A stretch of 32,511 nt of DNA from Bacteroidia bacterium (GTDB taxonomy: Bacteria; Bacteroidota; Bacteroidia; Flavobacteriales_E; Vicingaceae): positions 1 through 32,511 of the forward strand of contig JAUHYR010000027.1 in the NCBI GenBank assembly GCA_030426475.1, written 5' to 3'. Below, in pieces: positions 26,221-32,511 of the stretch (positions within the stretch are counted from its first letter, which is position 1; each line of letters opens with the position of its first letter). The position numbers and the translations under genes are program-made. The notes under the pieces were generated by a model that was not told where the DNA came from, ran no database searches, and saw only the letters and a program-made list of their open reading frames with translations.

Positions 26221-26228
26221 TAGTTTTG
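26221..26228 (+). promoter_or_regulatory. Promoter -7 box (TAnnTTTG) of the 48-residue gene
   Basis: TAGTTTTG lies 18 bases after the previous stop and 33 bases before the ATG at 26262. It supports the small gene as a separate transcript. Confidence 0.45.
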
Positions 26229-26261
26229 TTAATTCTATTGATTTATAATTCTTTCTAACTA

Positions 26262-26408
26262 ATGAAAAAGTTTAAAAAAGAGAGAGATTACAAGTTTTCA
26301 GAAGAGGAGCCAAAGCAAAAAGTAGTCGTAAAGAAGAAAAAAAAGCTTACTCCTAACAAAAAGGAAAAGTACGATTTCCGAAGATACTCAGAAGACGAAG
26401 AAGAGTAA
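26262..26408 (+). CDS. Small, highly charged protein of 48 residues
   Basis: The frame runs from ATG 26262 to TAA 26408. It encodes MKKFKKERDYKFSEEEPKQK, a Lys run (VVVKKKKKL) and an acidic end (RRYSEDEEE). Nearly two thirds of the residues are charged and there is no hydrophobic core, so it is probably disordered. Support comes from the TAnnTTTG box upstream, the isolated position in a 350-base space and the lack of any competing frame. I recall similar KFKK-type short proteins in Bacteroidota genomes but no function. Nucleic-acid or ribosome binding is a guess from charge alone. Confidence 0.5.
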   Translation: MKKFKKERDYKFSEEEPKQKVVVKKKKKLTPNKKEKYDFRRYSEDEEE

Positions 26409-26524
26409 TTTCATTCCAAAATATCGCTTTTCCATTTACACTAACCGTCATCAAAAGATTTCAAGTTGTTGACATTGTTAATTATTGTGTAAAACTAAAT
26501 GTTTTAAAAATTGAAAAAATAATG

Positions 26525-26532
26525 TAGGTTTG
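26525..26532 (+). promoter_or_regulatory. Promoter -7 box (TAnnTTTG) of the DUF5606 gene
   Basis: TAGGTTTG ends 22 bases before the ATG at 26555. A TTG lies 11 bases upstream of the box. Confidence 0.5.
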
Positions 26533-26554
26533 TCGCATTAATAAAGGATTTTAT

Positions 26555-27160
26555 ATGGATTTAACAGGTATCATTTCAGTTTCAGGTAAGTCAGGTTTGT
26601 TTAAAACACTTTCGCAAACCAAATCACACATCATTGTAGAATCATTGGTGGACGGCAAAAGAATGCCCGTTCATGCTACTCAAAAAGTAAGTTCTTTAGA
26701 AGACATTAGCATTTATACAATAGATGAAGACAAACCGCTAACTGAAGTTTTTGAACTGTTGCTAAAAAAAGAAAACGGCAAAAAATCTATTGACCATAAA
26801 GAAAGTGACGACACACTAAAAAAACATTTTATTACCGTATTAGAAAACTACGACCAGGATAGAGTTTATACTTCCGATATAAAAAAATTCTATCAGTGGT
26901 ATAACATTTTAGTAGATGCAAAAGTGTTAAAGCTGGAAGAGAAAAAAGAAAAGAAGGAAGATAAAGCTGAAGGCGAAGAAGCCGCAACTACTGAAAAGGA
27001 AGCTGCACCAAAAAAGAAAGCAGCTCCTAAAAAAGCAGCAGCCAAAGCTGACGACAAGTCGAATAAGCCAAAGAAAACAGCTTCTAAGACCACTAAAAAG
27101 CCAAGTACTAAAGCTGCAGCTAGTCCAAAATCTTCTTCTAAGTCAAAGAAAAATGGCTAA
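26555..27160 (+). CDS. DUF5606 protein with Lys/Ala-rich histone-H1-like tail
   Basis: A 201-residue protein in two parts. Residues 1-128 match DUF5606, a small conserved Bacteroidota family of unknown role: DLTGIISVSGKSGLFK, SHIIVESLVDGKRMPVHA, ISIYTIDEDKPLTEVFELL, ENYDQDRVYTSDIKKFYQWYNIL. Residues 129-201 are a low-complexity tail: first alternating Lys and Glu (EEKKEKKEDKAEGEE), then strongly basic repeats such as APKKKAAPKKAAAKA and TKKPSTKAAASPKSS. Such tails resemble eukaryotic histone H1 and bacterial Hc1/AlgP tails and can bind DNA or RNA. The tail length may vary between strains because of its repetitive code. Next gene 24 bases downstream: an M3 peptidase. Confidence 0.85.
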   Translation: MDLTGIISVSGKSGLFKTLSQTKSHIIVESLVDGKRMPVHATQKVSSLEDISIYTIDEDKPLTEVFELLLKKENGKKSIDHKESDDTLKKHFITVLENYDQDRVYTSDIKKFYQWYNILVDAKVLKLEEKKEKKEDKAEGEEAATTEKEAAPKKKAAPKKAAAKADDKSNKPKKTASKTTKKPSTKAAASPKSSSKSKKNG

Positions 27161-27184
27161 CCGCCATTTCTAAAAATTTACATT

Positions 27185-28903
27185 ATGAATACAACTGATA
27201 TTTCTACGGAAAAAAGAAACTCCTTTTTACCCGATAACATTACTATTAATAAATGGGAAGACATTGAAGTATTTTTTTCTCAATTAATAGAAAGACCTAT
27301 AAACTCTACAGAAGATTTAGAACAACTTTTAAAAGATCGTTCTGATTTACTTTCTACCATAAGCGAAGATTTTGCCTGGCGATATATTAAAATGAATATT
27401 GATACCAGAGATGAAGCATTGCAGAAAGACTTTGAAAATTACGTTACCAATATTCAGCCGAAAACGGTAGTGTTCGAAAACAAACTCAACACTAAAATTT
27501 ACGAATCGCCTTACTTTGCACAATTGGGTGATGACTACAAAACCTTTAAAAGAGGCTTAAAAAGAAAGATTGAATTATTCAGAGAAGAAAACATTCCTAT
27601 TCAAACCGAGCTTTCTAAAGAAGAACAAAAATTCGGAGCCATTTCTTCCTTAATGACGGTAGAACATAACGGTAAAGAATTAACCATTCAGCAGGCTTCA
27701 AAGCTGTTAAAGGAAAACGACAGAGAACTTAGAAAAACCATTTTTGAAAAAATAGGAAAAGTAAAGCTGGAGAACGCCAAAAAGCTAGATGATTTATTAG
27801 ACAGTTTAATTAAAAAACGTCATCAACTGGCATTAAACGCAGGCTACAAAAACTACAGAGATTACAAATTTGATGAGCTGGAGCGGTTTGACTACAAGGT
27901 AGAAGACTGCCTGGCGTTTCACGATGCCGTTGCCACACAAGTTGTTCCTTTACTAAACGAATGGGCAAAGCAACGTAAAGAAAAATTAAAGCTAGACGTT
28001 TTAAAACCATACGATTTAGATGTAGATGAAAACAACGGCACACCTTTAAATCCGTTTGAAACTACACAAGAATTTATTGATAAAACCAAAACTGCTTTAA
28101 GCAATACCAATCCGTATTTTGGCGAATGCTTATTGACCATGGAAAAAATGGGAAGATTAGATTTAGATTCAAAACCGGGAAAAGCTCCAGGCGGGTTTAA
28201 CTATCCTCTTTACAAATCGGGTTATCCGTTTATTTATATGAATGCGGTAGGTACCCACCGAGATATTGTTACGCTTTTTCATGAAGCAGGACATGCCGTG
28301 CATTCTTGCCTTACTCATCCGTTAAGCTTAGTTGATTTTAAATCGTTTCCATCAGAAGTGGCCGAATTGGCAAGTATGAGTATGGAATTAATGAGCATGG
28401 ACAACTGGCATTTATTCTATAACGAAGAAGAATTAAAGCGTGCTAAAATTGTGCAGATAAAAGGCGTGTTAGAAACGCTTCCTATGGTTGCCAGAATTGA
28501 TAAATTTCAGCATTGGCTATACACTCACCCTGAACACACAGCCGAAGACAGAACCAATTATTGGTTAGAAATTTCTGAAGAATTTGGGTTAGACTGTGTG
28601 GATTGGAGCGGTTACGAAGACATTAAAAAATACGCCTGGCAAAAAGTGTTACACATTTACGAAGTTCCTTTTTATTACATTGAGTACGGTTTTGCACAGT
28701 TGGGCGCCATTGCCGTTTGGAGAAACTATTGCAACGACAAACAAAAGGCAATAGAAAGCTATCAAAATGCGTTAAAACTTGGCTACACCAAAACAATTGG
28801 TGAAATTTACAACGCTGCCGACATTCAATTTAATTTTTCTTCCGATTACGTAAAAGAATTGGTTGACTTTGTAAATGTAGAATTGAAAAAAGTAGAGGAG
28901 TAA
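27185..28903 (+). CDS. M3 family metallopeptidase (oligoendopeptidase-like)
   Basis: A 572-residue zinc peptidase that cleaves short peptides in the cytoplasm. The zinc site is complete: His366-Glu367-x-x-His370 in LFHEAGHAVHSCL and the third ligand Glu394 in SEVAELASMSMEL, 28 residues after His366 as in thimet-type enzymes. The C-terminal motif region has YIEYGFAQLGAIAVWRNY, with the Tyr residues typical of the family for transition-state binding. The N-terminal 200 residues are helical, as in M3B oligoendopeptidases. There is no signal peptide. It follows the DUF5606 gene by 24 bases, so they may be cotranscribed, though no functional link is known. Confidence 0.92.
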   Translation: MNTTDISTEKRNSFLPDNITINKWEDIEVFFSQLIERPINSTEDLEQLLKDRSDLLSTISEDFAWRYIKMNIDTRDEALQKDFENYVTNIQPKTVVFENKLNTKIYESPYFAQLGDDYKTFKRGLKRKIELFREENIPIQTELSKEEQKFGAISSLMTVEHNGKELTIQQASKLLKENDRELRKTIFEKIGKVKLENAKKLDDLLDSLIKKRHQLALNAGYKNYRDYKFDELERFDYKVEDCLAFHDAVATQVVPLLNEWAKQRKEKLKLDVLKPYDLDVDENNGTPLNPFETTQEFIDKTKTALSNTNPYFGECLLTMEKMGRLDLDSKPGKAPGGFNYPLYKSGYPFIYMNAVGTHRDIVTLFHEAGHAVHSCLTHPLSLVDFKSFPSEVAELASMSMELMSMDNWHLFYNEEELKRAKIVQIKGVLETLPMVARIDKFQHWLYTHPEHTAEDRTNYWLEISEEFGLDCVDWSGYEDIKKYAWQKVLHIYEVPFYYIEYGFAQLGAIAVWRNYCNDKQKAIESYQNALKLGYTKTIGEIYNAADIQFNFSSDYVKELVDFVNVELKKVEE

Positions 28904-28981
28904 TTAAAAATGCAGAATTCAAAATGAAGAATTATTTCGTTTTGAATAAATATCAATACCTCCTAAACAGTCATCCTAATT

Positions 28982-29003
28982 GTCATCCTGAGCGGAGTCG
29001 AAG
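28982..29003. repeat. Single-arm copy of the dispersed GAGCGGAGTCGAAG repeat
   Basis: GTCATCCTGAGCGGAGTCGA and the following AG repeat the left arm of the hairpin element at 9305-9360 with 16 identical core bases, but the second arm is missing. The 179-bp gap 28904-29082 also holds TCATCCTAAT just upstream, a partial duplicate of its start, and the imperfect pair GAGGAGAAAACAAAGT / GAGGGGAAAAACAAAGT. Confidence 0.75.
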
Positions 29004-29082
29004 GGTGATATTAAGAGGAGAAAACAAAGTTTTCGTGAAGTTGAGGGGAAAAACAAAGTCTTCTGCAATAAATAAGTAAAGC

Positions 29083-29940
29083 TTGGGCATACTATCTAAA
29101 TACTACACAATACTTGGGGTAGACGAAGATGCCGACAAAAAGGAAATTAAAAAAGCTTACCGAAAACTAGCCTTACAATACCATCCGGATAGAAATCCAT
29201 CTAAGAAAGCAGCCGAAAAGTTTTTAGAAATTCAGCAGGCGTATGACATTCTTTACAAAAGAGATTTCTCTTCTTTTATTGTTCAGAAGCCGGTAACTCC
29301 AACGCCTAAGGGAAAAGAAAAGCTTACCGAAGAAGAATGGAAAAAGCGCTACGAACTGGGCAAGCAGCGTTACCGTGAAAAACAAAAACGTTTTGCCTTT
29401 AATGTAGTACGTGCCTACCACAAGTTTGTAAAAGGCTGGACGTATAAATTTATGATATTCAACGGCACGCTTTGTTTGTTGGTAGCCCTTTTACTTACCT
29501 ATGATAAGTTTGCACCCGAAGTAACTACCGAAACCCGTATTGTAGATAAAAAGACAAATGCCATTTACAAAAACCCAAGGTATTATGTCTATACTCAGGA
29601 AAACTATTTGTTTGAAGTATCCCCTTCCGTTTACTTTTTAAGTGAACTCAACCAAACCGCCCACATTCAAAAATATCCGTTTTTTAAAGACTTTAAAGGC
29701 ATTTACATTACCATTGATGATACCAATTACGGTGTAGAATACCCTTCCGCTTTCCATACTATTTTTCCGTTTATGCAATTGCTGCTTATTCTTCCGCTAT
29801 TGCTTAACTATTGGTTCAAAGGCCCTACCATTAATTACATGGTGTGTGTGTTTTACAGTCTTTACTTTGCACCCGTTATTCTTATTGTTTGTTTGGTAGA
29901 GAATTACCGAATCTTTTCCCTTTTTGGTATCTATTACTAA
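29083..29940 (+). CDS. Membrane-bound J-domain protein (type III DnaJ-like)
   Basis: A 285-residue protein. Residues 6-65 are a J-domain ([33 protein letters not shown]) with the HPD motif at 34-36 that stimulates Hsp70 ATPase. Residues 75-115 are very basic ([18 protein letters not shown]). There is no Gly/Phe region and no zinc module, so it is not DnaJ itself. The rest has membrane segments at about 122-140 and two or three more near the C-terminus ([35 protein letters not shown]), with an extracytoplasmic loop of about 85 residues between. It probably recruits DnaK to the membrane. The start is TTG at 29083: a stop lies two codons upstream and no ATG precedes the J-domain. The partner is unknown. 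Confidence 0.85.
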   Translation: MGILSKYYTILGVDEDADKKEIKKAYRKLALQYHPDRNPSKKAAEKFLEIQQAYDILYKRDFSSFIVQKPVTPTPKGKEKLTEEEWKKRYELGKQRYREKQKRFAFNVVRAYHKFVKGWTYKFMIFNGTLCLLVALLLTYDKFAPEVTTETRIVDKKTNAIYKNPRYYVYTQENYLFEVSPSVYFLSELNQTAHIQKYPFFKDFKGIYITIDDTNYGVEYPSAFHTIFPFMQLLLILPLLLNYWFKGPTINYMVCVFYSLYFAPVILIVCLVENYRIFSLFGIYY

Positions 29941-29962
29941 TACTTAGTGAGATATAGTTAAT

Positions 29963-30319
29963 AGGTTCATTAAACTAAGTTAGAGGTTCTCTCAATCGAC
30001 TTTTAGGTTCCCCAAACTAAGTTAGAGGTTCTTCCAAACAACTTTTAGGTTCTTCAAACTAAGTTAGAGGTTCCTCCAATTAGGTTTTGGGTTCGTGAAT
30101 CTTAGATTTAGGTTCTTGAATTAAAGATTTGCTTCCTTGAATCTTAGATTTGAGTTCATGAATCTTAGATTTGGGTTCGTGAATTCGAGATTTGGGTTCA
30201 TGAATCTTAGATTTAGGTTCGTGAATCTTAGATTAGGGTTCCTGAATTAAAGATTTGCTTCCTTGAATCTTAGATTTAGGTTCTTGAATTCAAGATTTAG
30301 GTTCATGAATCTTAGATTA
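29963..30319. repeat. Array of seventeen 21-bp tandem units
   Basis: Seventeen head-to-tail units of exactly 21 bp with no gaps. Each opens with a GGTTC-type box (AGGTTC, GGGTTC, GAGTTC or GCTTCC). Units 1-6 alternate between an AAACTAAGTTAG core and a CAAn...CTTTT-like core, a 42-bp higher period. Units 7-17 carry GAATCTTAGATTT or variants (GAATTAAAGATTT, GAATTCGAGATTT). Units 8-9 recur almost unchanged as 14-15, six units later. All six frames are broken by stops, so it is not coding despite the period of seven codons. No unique spacers are present. The array fills most of the 576-bp gap between the J-protein and STAND genes. Confidence 0.93.
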
Positions 30320-30330
30320 GCTTCCATAAA

Positions 30331-30344
30331 ACCTTAATTAAGGT
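30331..30344. promoter_or_regulatory. Perfect 14-bp palindrome between the array and the STAND gene
   Basis: ACCTTAATTAAGGT is identical to its reverse complement. It lies 11 bases after the last 21-bp unit and about 170 bases before the ATG at 30517. CCCTA (30366-30370) and TAGGG (30374-30378) form another small inverted pair. These are candidate operators; no binding protein is known. Confidence 0.35.
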
Positions 30345-30435
30345 AAGCAAAACCGACAAATAAGCCCCTATTTTAGGGTAAAACCTTTAAAAACACTGCC
30401 AAAATGACAAAGTGTAATGATAAAGATACTTTTTA

Positions 30436-30443
30436 TATTTTTG
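30436..30443 (+). promoter_or_regulatory. Possible promoter -7 box for the STAND gene
   Basis: TATTTTTG matches TAnnTTTG, 73 bases before the ATG. No clear -33 TTG is at normal distance. A short inverted pair TTGTT/AACAA (30469-30483) lies between it and the gene. Confidence 0.35.
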
Positions 30444-30516
30444 AGAACATGTAAGTAGCTAAATAAAATTGTTATACCAACAATTTGCATACTATCAATA
30501 AAACATCCTTTTTTTA

Positions 30517-32511
30517 ATGAGCAGATTTCAATCAATAGAAAATGAACTTAAATCAATTAATGGCGCTGTTTTTCAAGAGCTTTGTGATAGTTATCTAAAA
30601 CGGAGGAATGAAAATTATCGTGCATTTGCTCGTACCGGAAGTCAAGTTGGCAAACAAAAAACGACTCCAGGAACTCCTGATTCATTTTTTCTACTTCCCA
30701 ATGGGAATTATTTATTTGTGGAGACGACAACAGACGTCAGTACCAAAGACAAACTATCCAATGATATTCTTGCTTGTTTTAACTTCAAAAAGACTAAAAT
30801 ACCTATAAATAAGATAGAAGAAATCATCTTATGTATCAATTGGAATCTTAGTCAAGAAGAGATACTTAAGCTAAATGAATTAGTAAAGAGGTATAATAAC
30901 CACTCTAGAGTTCGATACCTCATGTTACAAGAATTAGCAATTGACTTACACTTCAATCATCGTGATTTAGTACATGAGTATTTGGGTCTACCTCTTGATA
31001 CAGGTCAGATAGTATCAATGGAAAAATTCATTGATGAATATAATCGAGCTTCAAAAGGAATTTCCACTCCTATCGATAATACTTTTTTACACAGAGAGGA
31101 AGAACTAAAAGAATTGAAAGCAGCCATTCATTCTGATGACTTTATAATTCTGACCGGAGCACCAGGAGTAGGAAAAACTAAATTGGCGTTGGAAGGTATT
31201 AAATCATTTCTTGCTGAAAATTTAGAGTTTCAGGCTTATTGCGTATCCTATAAGCATCATACATTATTGGATGACTTATTTCAATATCTAAACTCAGATA
31301 AAGACTATATACTTTTTGTAGATGATGCTAATAGAATAGATACTTTTAATCAAATCACAAGTTTTTATAGGGCATCAAGGAAGGGCAAACTAAAAGTAGT
31401 TATCACCGTTCGAGATTATGCTTTTCAGGAGATTGGAATTTTATGTCAAGAGTTTGCTCCCCAAAGAATTGATTTAGCAAAATTTTCAGATGAGCAGATT
31501 ATCGAGATTATTAAATTAAAGCCTTTTGAAATTCTTAATCCTGATTATCATAAGGAAATAGTGAGGATAGCAGACGGTAATCCAAGACTAGCCATCATGA
31601 CTTCTTTACTTGCCAAGGCAGAACAAAATATTTATGCTTTAAGGGATGTTTCCGATTTATTCGAAAATTATTTTTCAACCTTTATTAAAGATGATGGGGA
31701 ATTTGCTAGCGATTTAAACATTAAATGTCTTGGATTAATTGCATTTTTCTATACCATCCCATATAAAGACAAGGAAGTAGTTAGTTCACTATTAGCTCAT
31801 TTTGAAATCGACTATTCATCTTTTATTGATGCTATAGACAAGTTGGATAAATTGGAGTTAGTAGAGATTCAATTTGAGCACGTTAAAATCCCAGAGCAGA
31901 ACCTCTCAACCTACTTTTTCTATAAAGCATTTATTAAGGATAGTTTACTCTCTTTTGAAACATTACTCAGTAACTATTACGAAAGCAATAAAAATCGCTT
32001 TAGAGATTGTGTTATCCCTGCAAACAACACTTTTGGAGTTCAAAATGTAATGGATAAACTCCAACCTTTTTTGAAAGATTATTGGAAAACCGTACAGAAA
32101 GATGAAGAAAAAGGATTCAATTTTTTATCCACTTTTTGGTTCTACTTGACAGATGAAACCTTTACTTTCATTTATGGTCAAATAGAAAAACTATCCGAAA
32201 GCAATTCCGAAAATTATGAAGTAACCTATGAAACCAATGCCTTTTCGTACGACAGAAATAACTTATTAGAGCTCATTGAGAACTTTTTCATGTTTCATGA
32301 AAAAGAACTAAAAAATGCCATTCAATTAGCTTTTGAATATGTTAGAAAAGAGCCAGAACACTCACCCGAACTGATATACTCTATTCGTACAAAACTCATC
32401 TTTGATAGAGATGATGAACGATACGGCTTCAAAAGACAATCGAACCTATTTGATATTTTGTTAGAGGGACTAACCAAAAAGGATAATCTTTATGCAAAGG
32501 CATTTTACGAG
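30517..32511 (+). CDS. STAND-type NTPase with N-terminal PD-(D/E)xK-like domain, candidate anti-phage protein (3' end outside window)
   Basis: The frame is open for 665 codons from ATG 30517 to the window edge. The N-terminal 150 residues look like a restriction-type nuclease fold: an early helix with Glu21 (FQELCDSYL), then GTPDSFF with Asp55 and, after a turn, YLFVETT with Glu69; the usual Lys of E-x-K is replaced by Thr71. Residues 185-365 are a P-loop module: Walker A TGAPGVGKT (213-221), Walker B YILFVDDA (Asp269-Asp270), sensor-like VVITVRD with Arg299, and GNPRLAI (354-360), the GxP-type motif of STAND proteins. A helical region follows, probably the start of a repeat-type sensor. This plan fits Avs-like and other STAND defence NTPases. 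I do not recognise the exact family. No partner gene precedes it. Confidence 0.8.
   Translation, partial: MSRFQSIENELKSINGAVFQELCDSYLKRRNENYRAFARTGSQVGKQKTTPGTPDSFFLLPNGNYLFVETTTDVSTKDKLSNDILACFNFKKTKIPINKIEEIILCINWNLSQEEILKLNELVKRYNNHSRVRYLMLQELAIDLHFNHRDLVHEYLGLPLDTGQIVSMEKFIDEYNRASKGISTPIDNTFLHREEELKELKAAIHSDDFIILTGAPGVGKTKLALEGIKSFLAENLEFQAYCVSYKHHTLLDDLFQYLNSDKDYILFVDDANRIDTFNQITSFYRASRKGKLKVVITVRDYAFQEIGILCQEFAPQRIDLAKFSDEQIIEIIKLKPFEILNPDYHKEIVRIADGNPRLAIMTSLLAKAEQNIYALRDVSDLFENYFSTFIKDDGEFASDLNIKCLGLIAFFYTIPYKDKEVVSSLLAHFEIDYSSFIDAIDKLDKLELVEIQFEHVKIPEQNLSTYFFYKAFIKDSLLSFETLLSNYYESNKNRFRDCVIPANNTFGVQNVMDKLQPFLKDYWKTVQKDEEKGFNFLSTFWFYLTDETFTFIYGQIEKLSESNSENYEVTYETNAFSYDRNNLLELIENFFMFHEKELKNAIQLAFEYVRKEPEHSPELIYSIRTKLIFDRDDERYGFKRQSNLFDILLEGLTKKDNLYAKAFYE

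Noticed and set aside
29963-30319. CRISPR array
   Set aside because: The 21-bp units join directly with no unique spacers, the units themselves vary, and no cas gene is present.
29963-30319. tRNA genes suggested by GGTTC...GAATC, which looks like a T-arm
   Set aside because: The motif recurs every 21 bp with no acceptor, D or anticodon stems around it.
29963-30319. Seven-residue coding repeat (21 bp = 7 codons)
   Set aside because: Stops occur within units in each frame on both strands, for example TAA in units 8 and 14 in one plus frame and in the rc of units 6, 13 and 17 in the best minus frame.
30608-30808. 66-residue frame at the start of the STAND gene
   Set aside because: It is an out-of-frame reading of the long coding frame that starts at 30517.

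Overview
The window looks like chromosomal DNA of a member of the Bacteroidota, probably in or near the Flavobacteriales. The signs are a large secreted protein with a C-terminal type IX secretion (T9SS) tail, typical small families of this phylum (DUF4834, DUF5606, DUF4159), a CarB without the C-terminal regulatory domain, low G+C, almost no Shine-Dalgarno sequences, and repeated TAnnTTTG promoter boxes before gene starts. I see no tRNA, rRNA, insertion sequence or CRISPR array.

Layout. Positions 1-742 hold the end of carB and a DUF4834 membrane protein. Positions 793-4788 (minus) hold a secreted choice-of-anchor B protein, an outer-membrane barrel and pcm. Positions 4929-8363 (plus) hold a Gfo/Idh/MocA oxidoreductase, a lipoprotein and a polyprenyl sugar-phosphate transferase. 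Positions 8413-10867 hold a 3-hydroxyacyl-CoA dehydrogenase and a biotin carboxylase, separated by a repeat hairpin. Positions 10886-12892 hold an OLD/PARIS-like ATPase with a Toprim-like part, whose end overlaps the 3' end of a broken uvrA (12855-15627, minus). Positions 15825-16699 hold a sigma factor with a perfect Shine-Dalgarno and a small downstream gene. Positions 16668-21371 (minus) are a tightly packed five-gene set: porin, rsmE, VOC protein, DUF4159 protein, methyltransferase. After it come rpmH (21485-21643, minus) and an ABC exporter (plus). Positions 23816-26203 carry arginine decarboxylase and a deoxyhypusine-synthase homologue (polyamine metabolism). Positions 26262-28903 carry a 48-residue charged protein, a DUF5606 protein with a histone-H1-like tail and an M3 peptidase. 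Positions 29083-29940 encode a membrane J-domain protein.

The right end is the most unusual part. A strictly periodic noncoding array of seventeen 21-bp units (29963-30319) is followed by a perfect 14-bp palindrome. Then comes a long reading frame (30517 to the window end, incomplete) for a STAND-type NTPase with an N-terminal PD-(D/E)xK-like segment, an architecture typical of anti-phage sensors. With the OLD-like gene, this gives two candidate defence genes among housekeeping genes.

Most of the window is ordinary core metabolism, envelope and RNA/protein maintenance. The points most worth checking are the STAND gene with its repeat array, the uvrA lesion (an apparent loss of about 38 bp), the OLD-like gene and the sigma factor leader. 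Functions are inferred by reading motifs; no database search was run.
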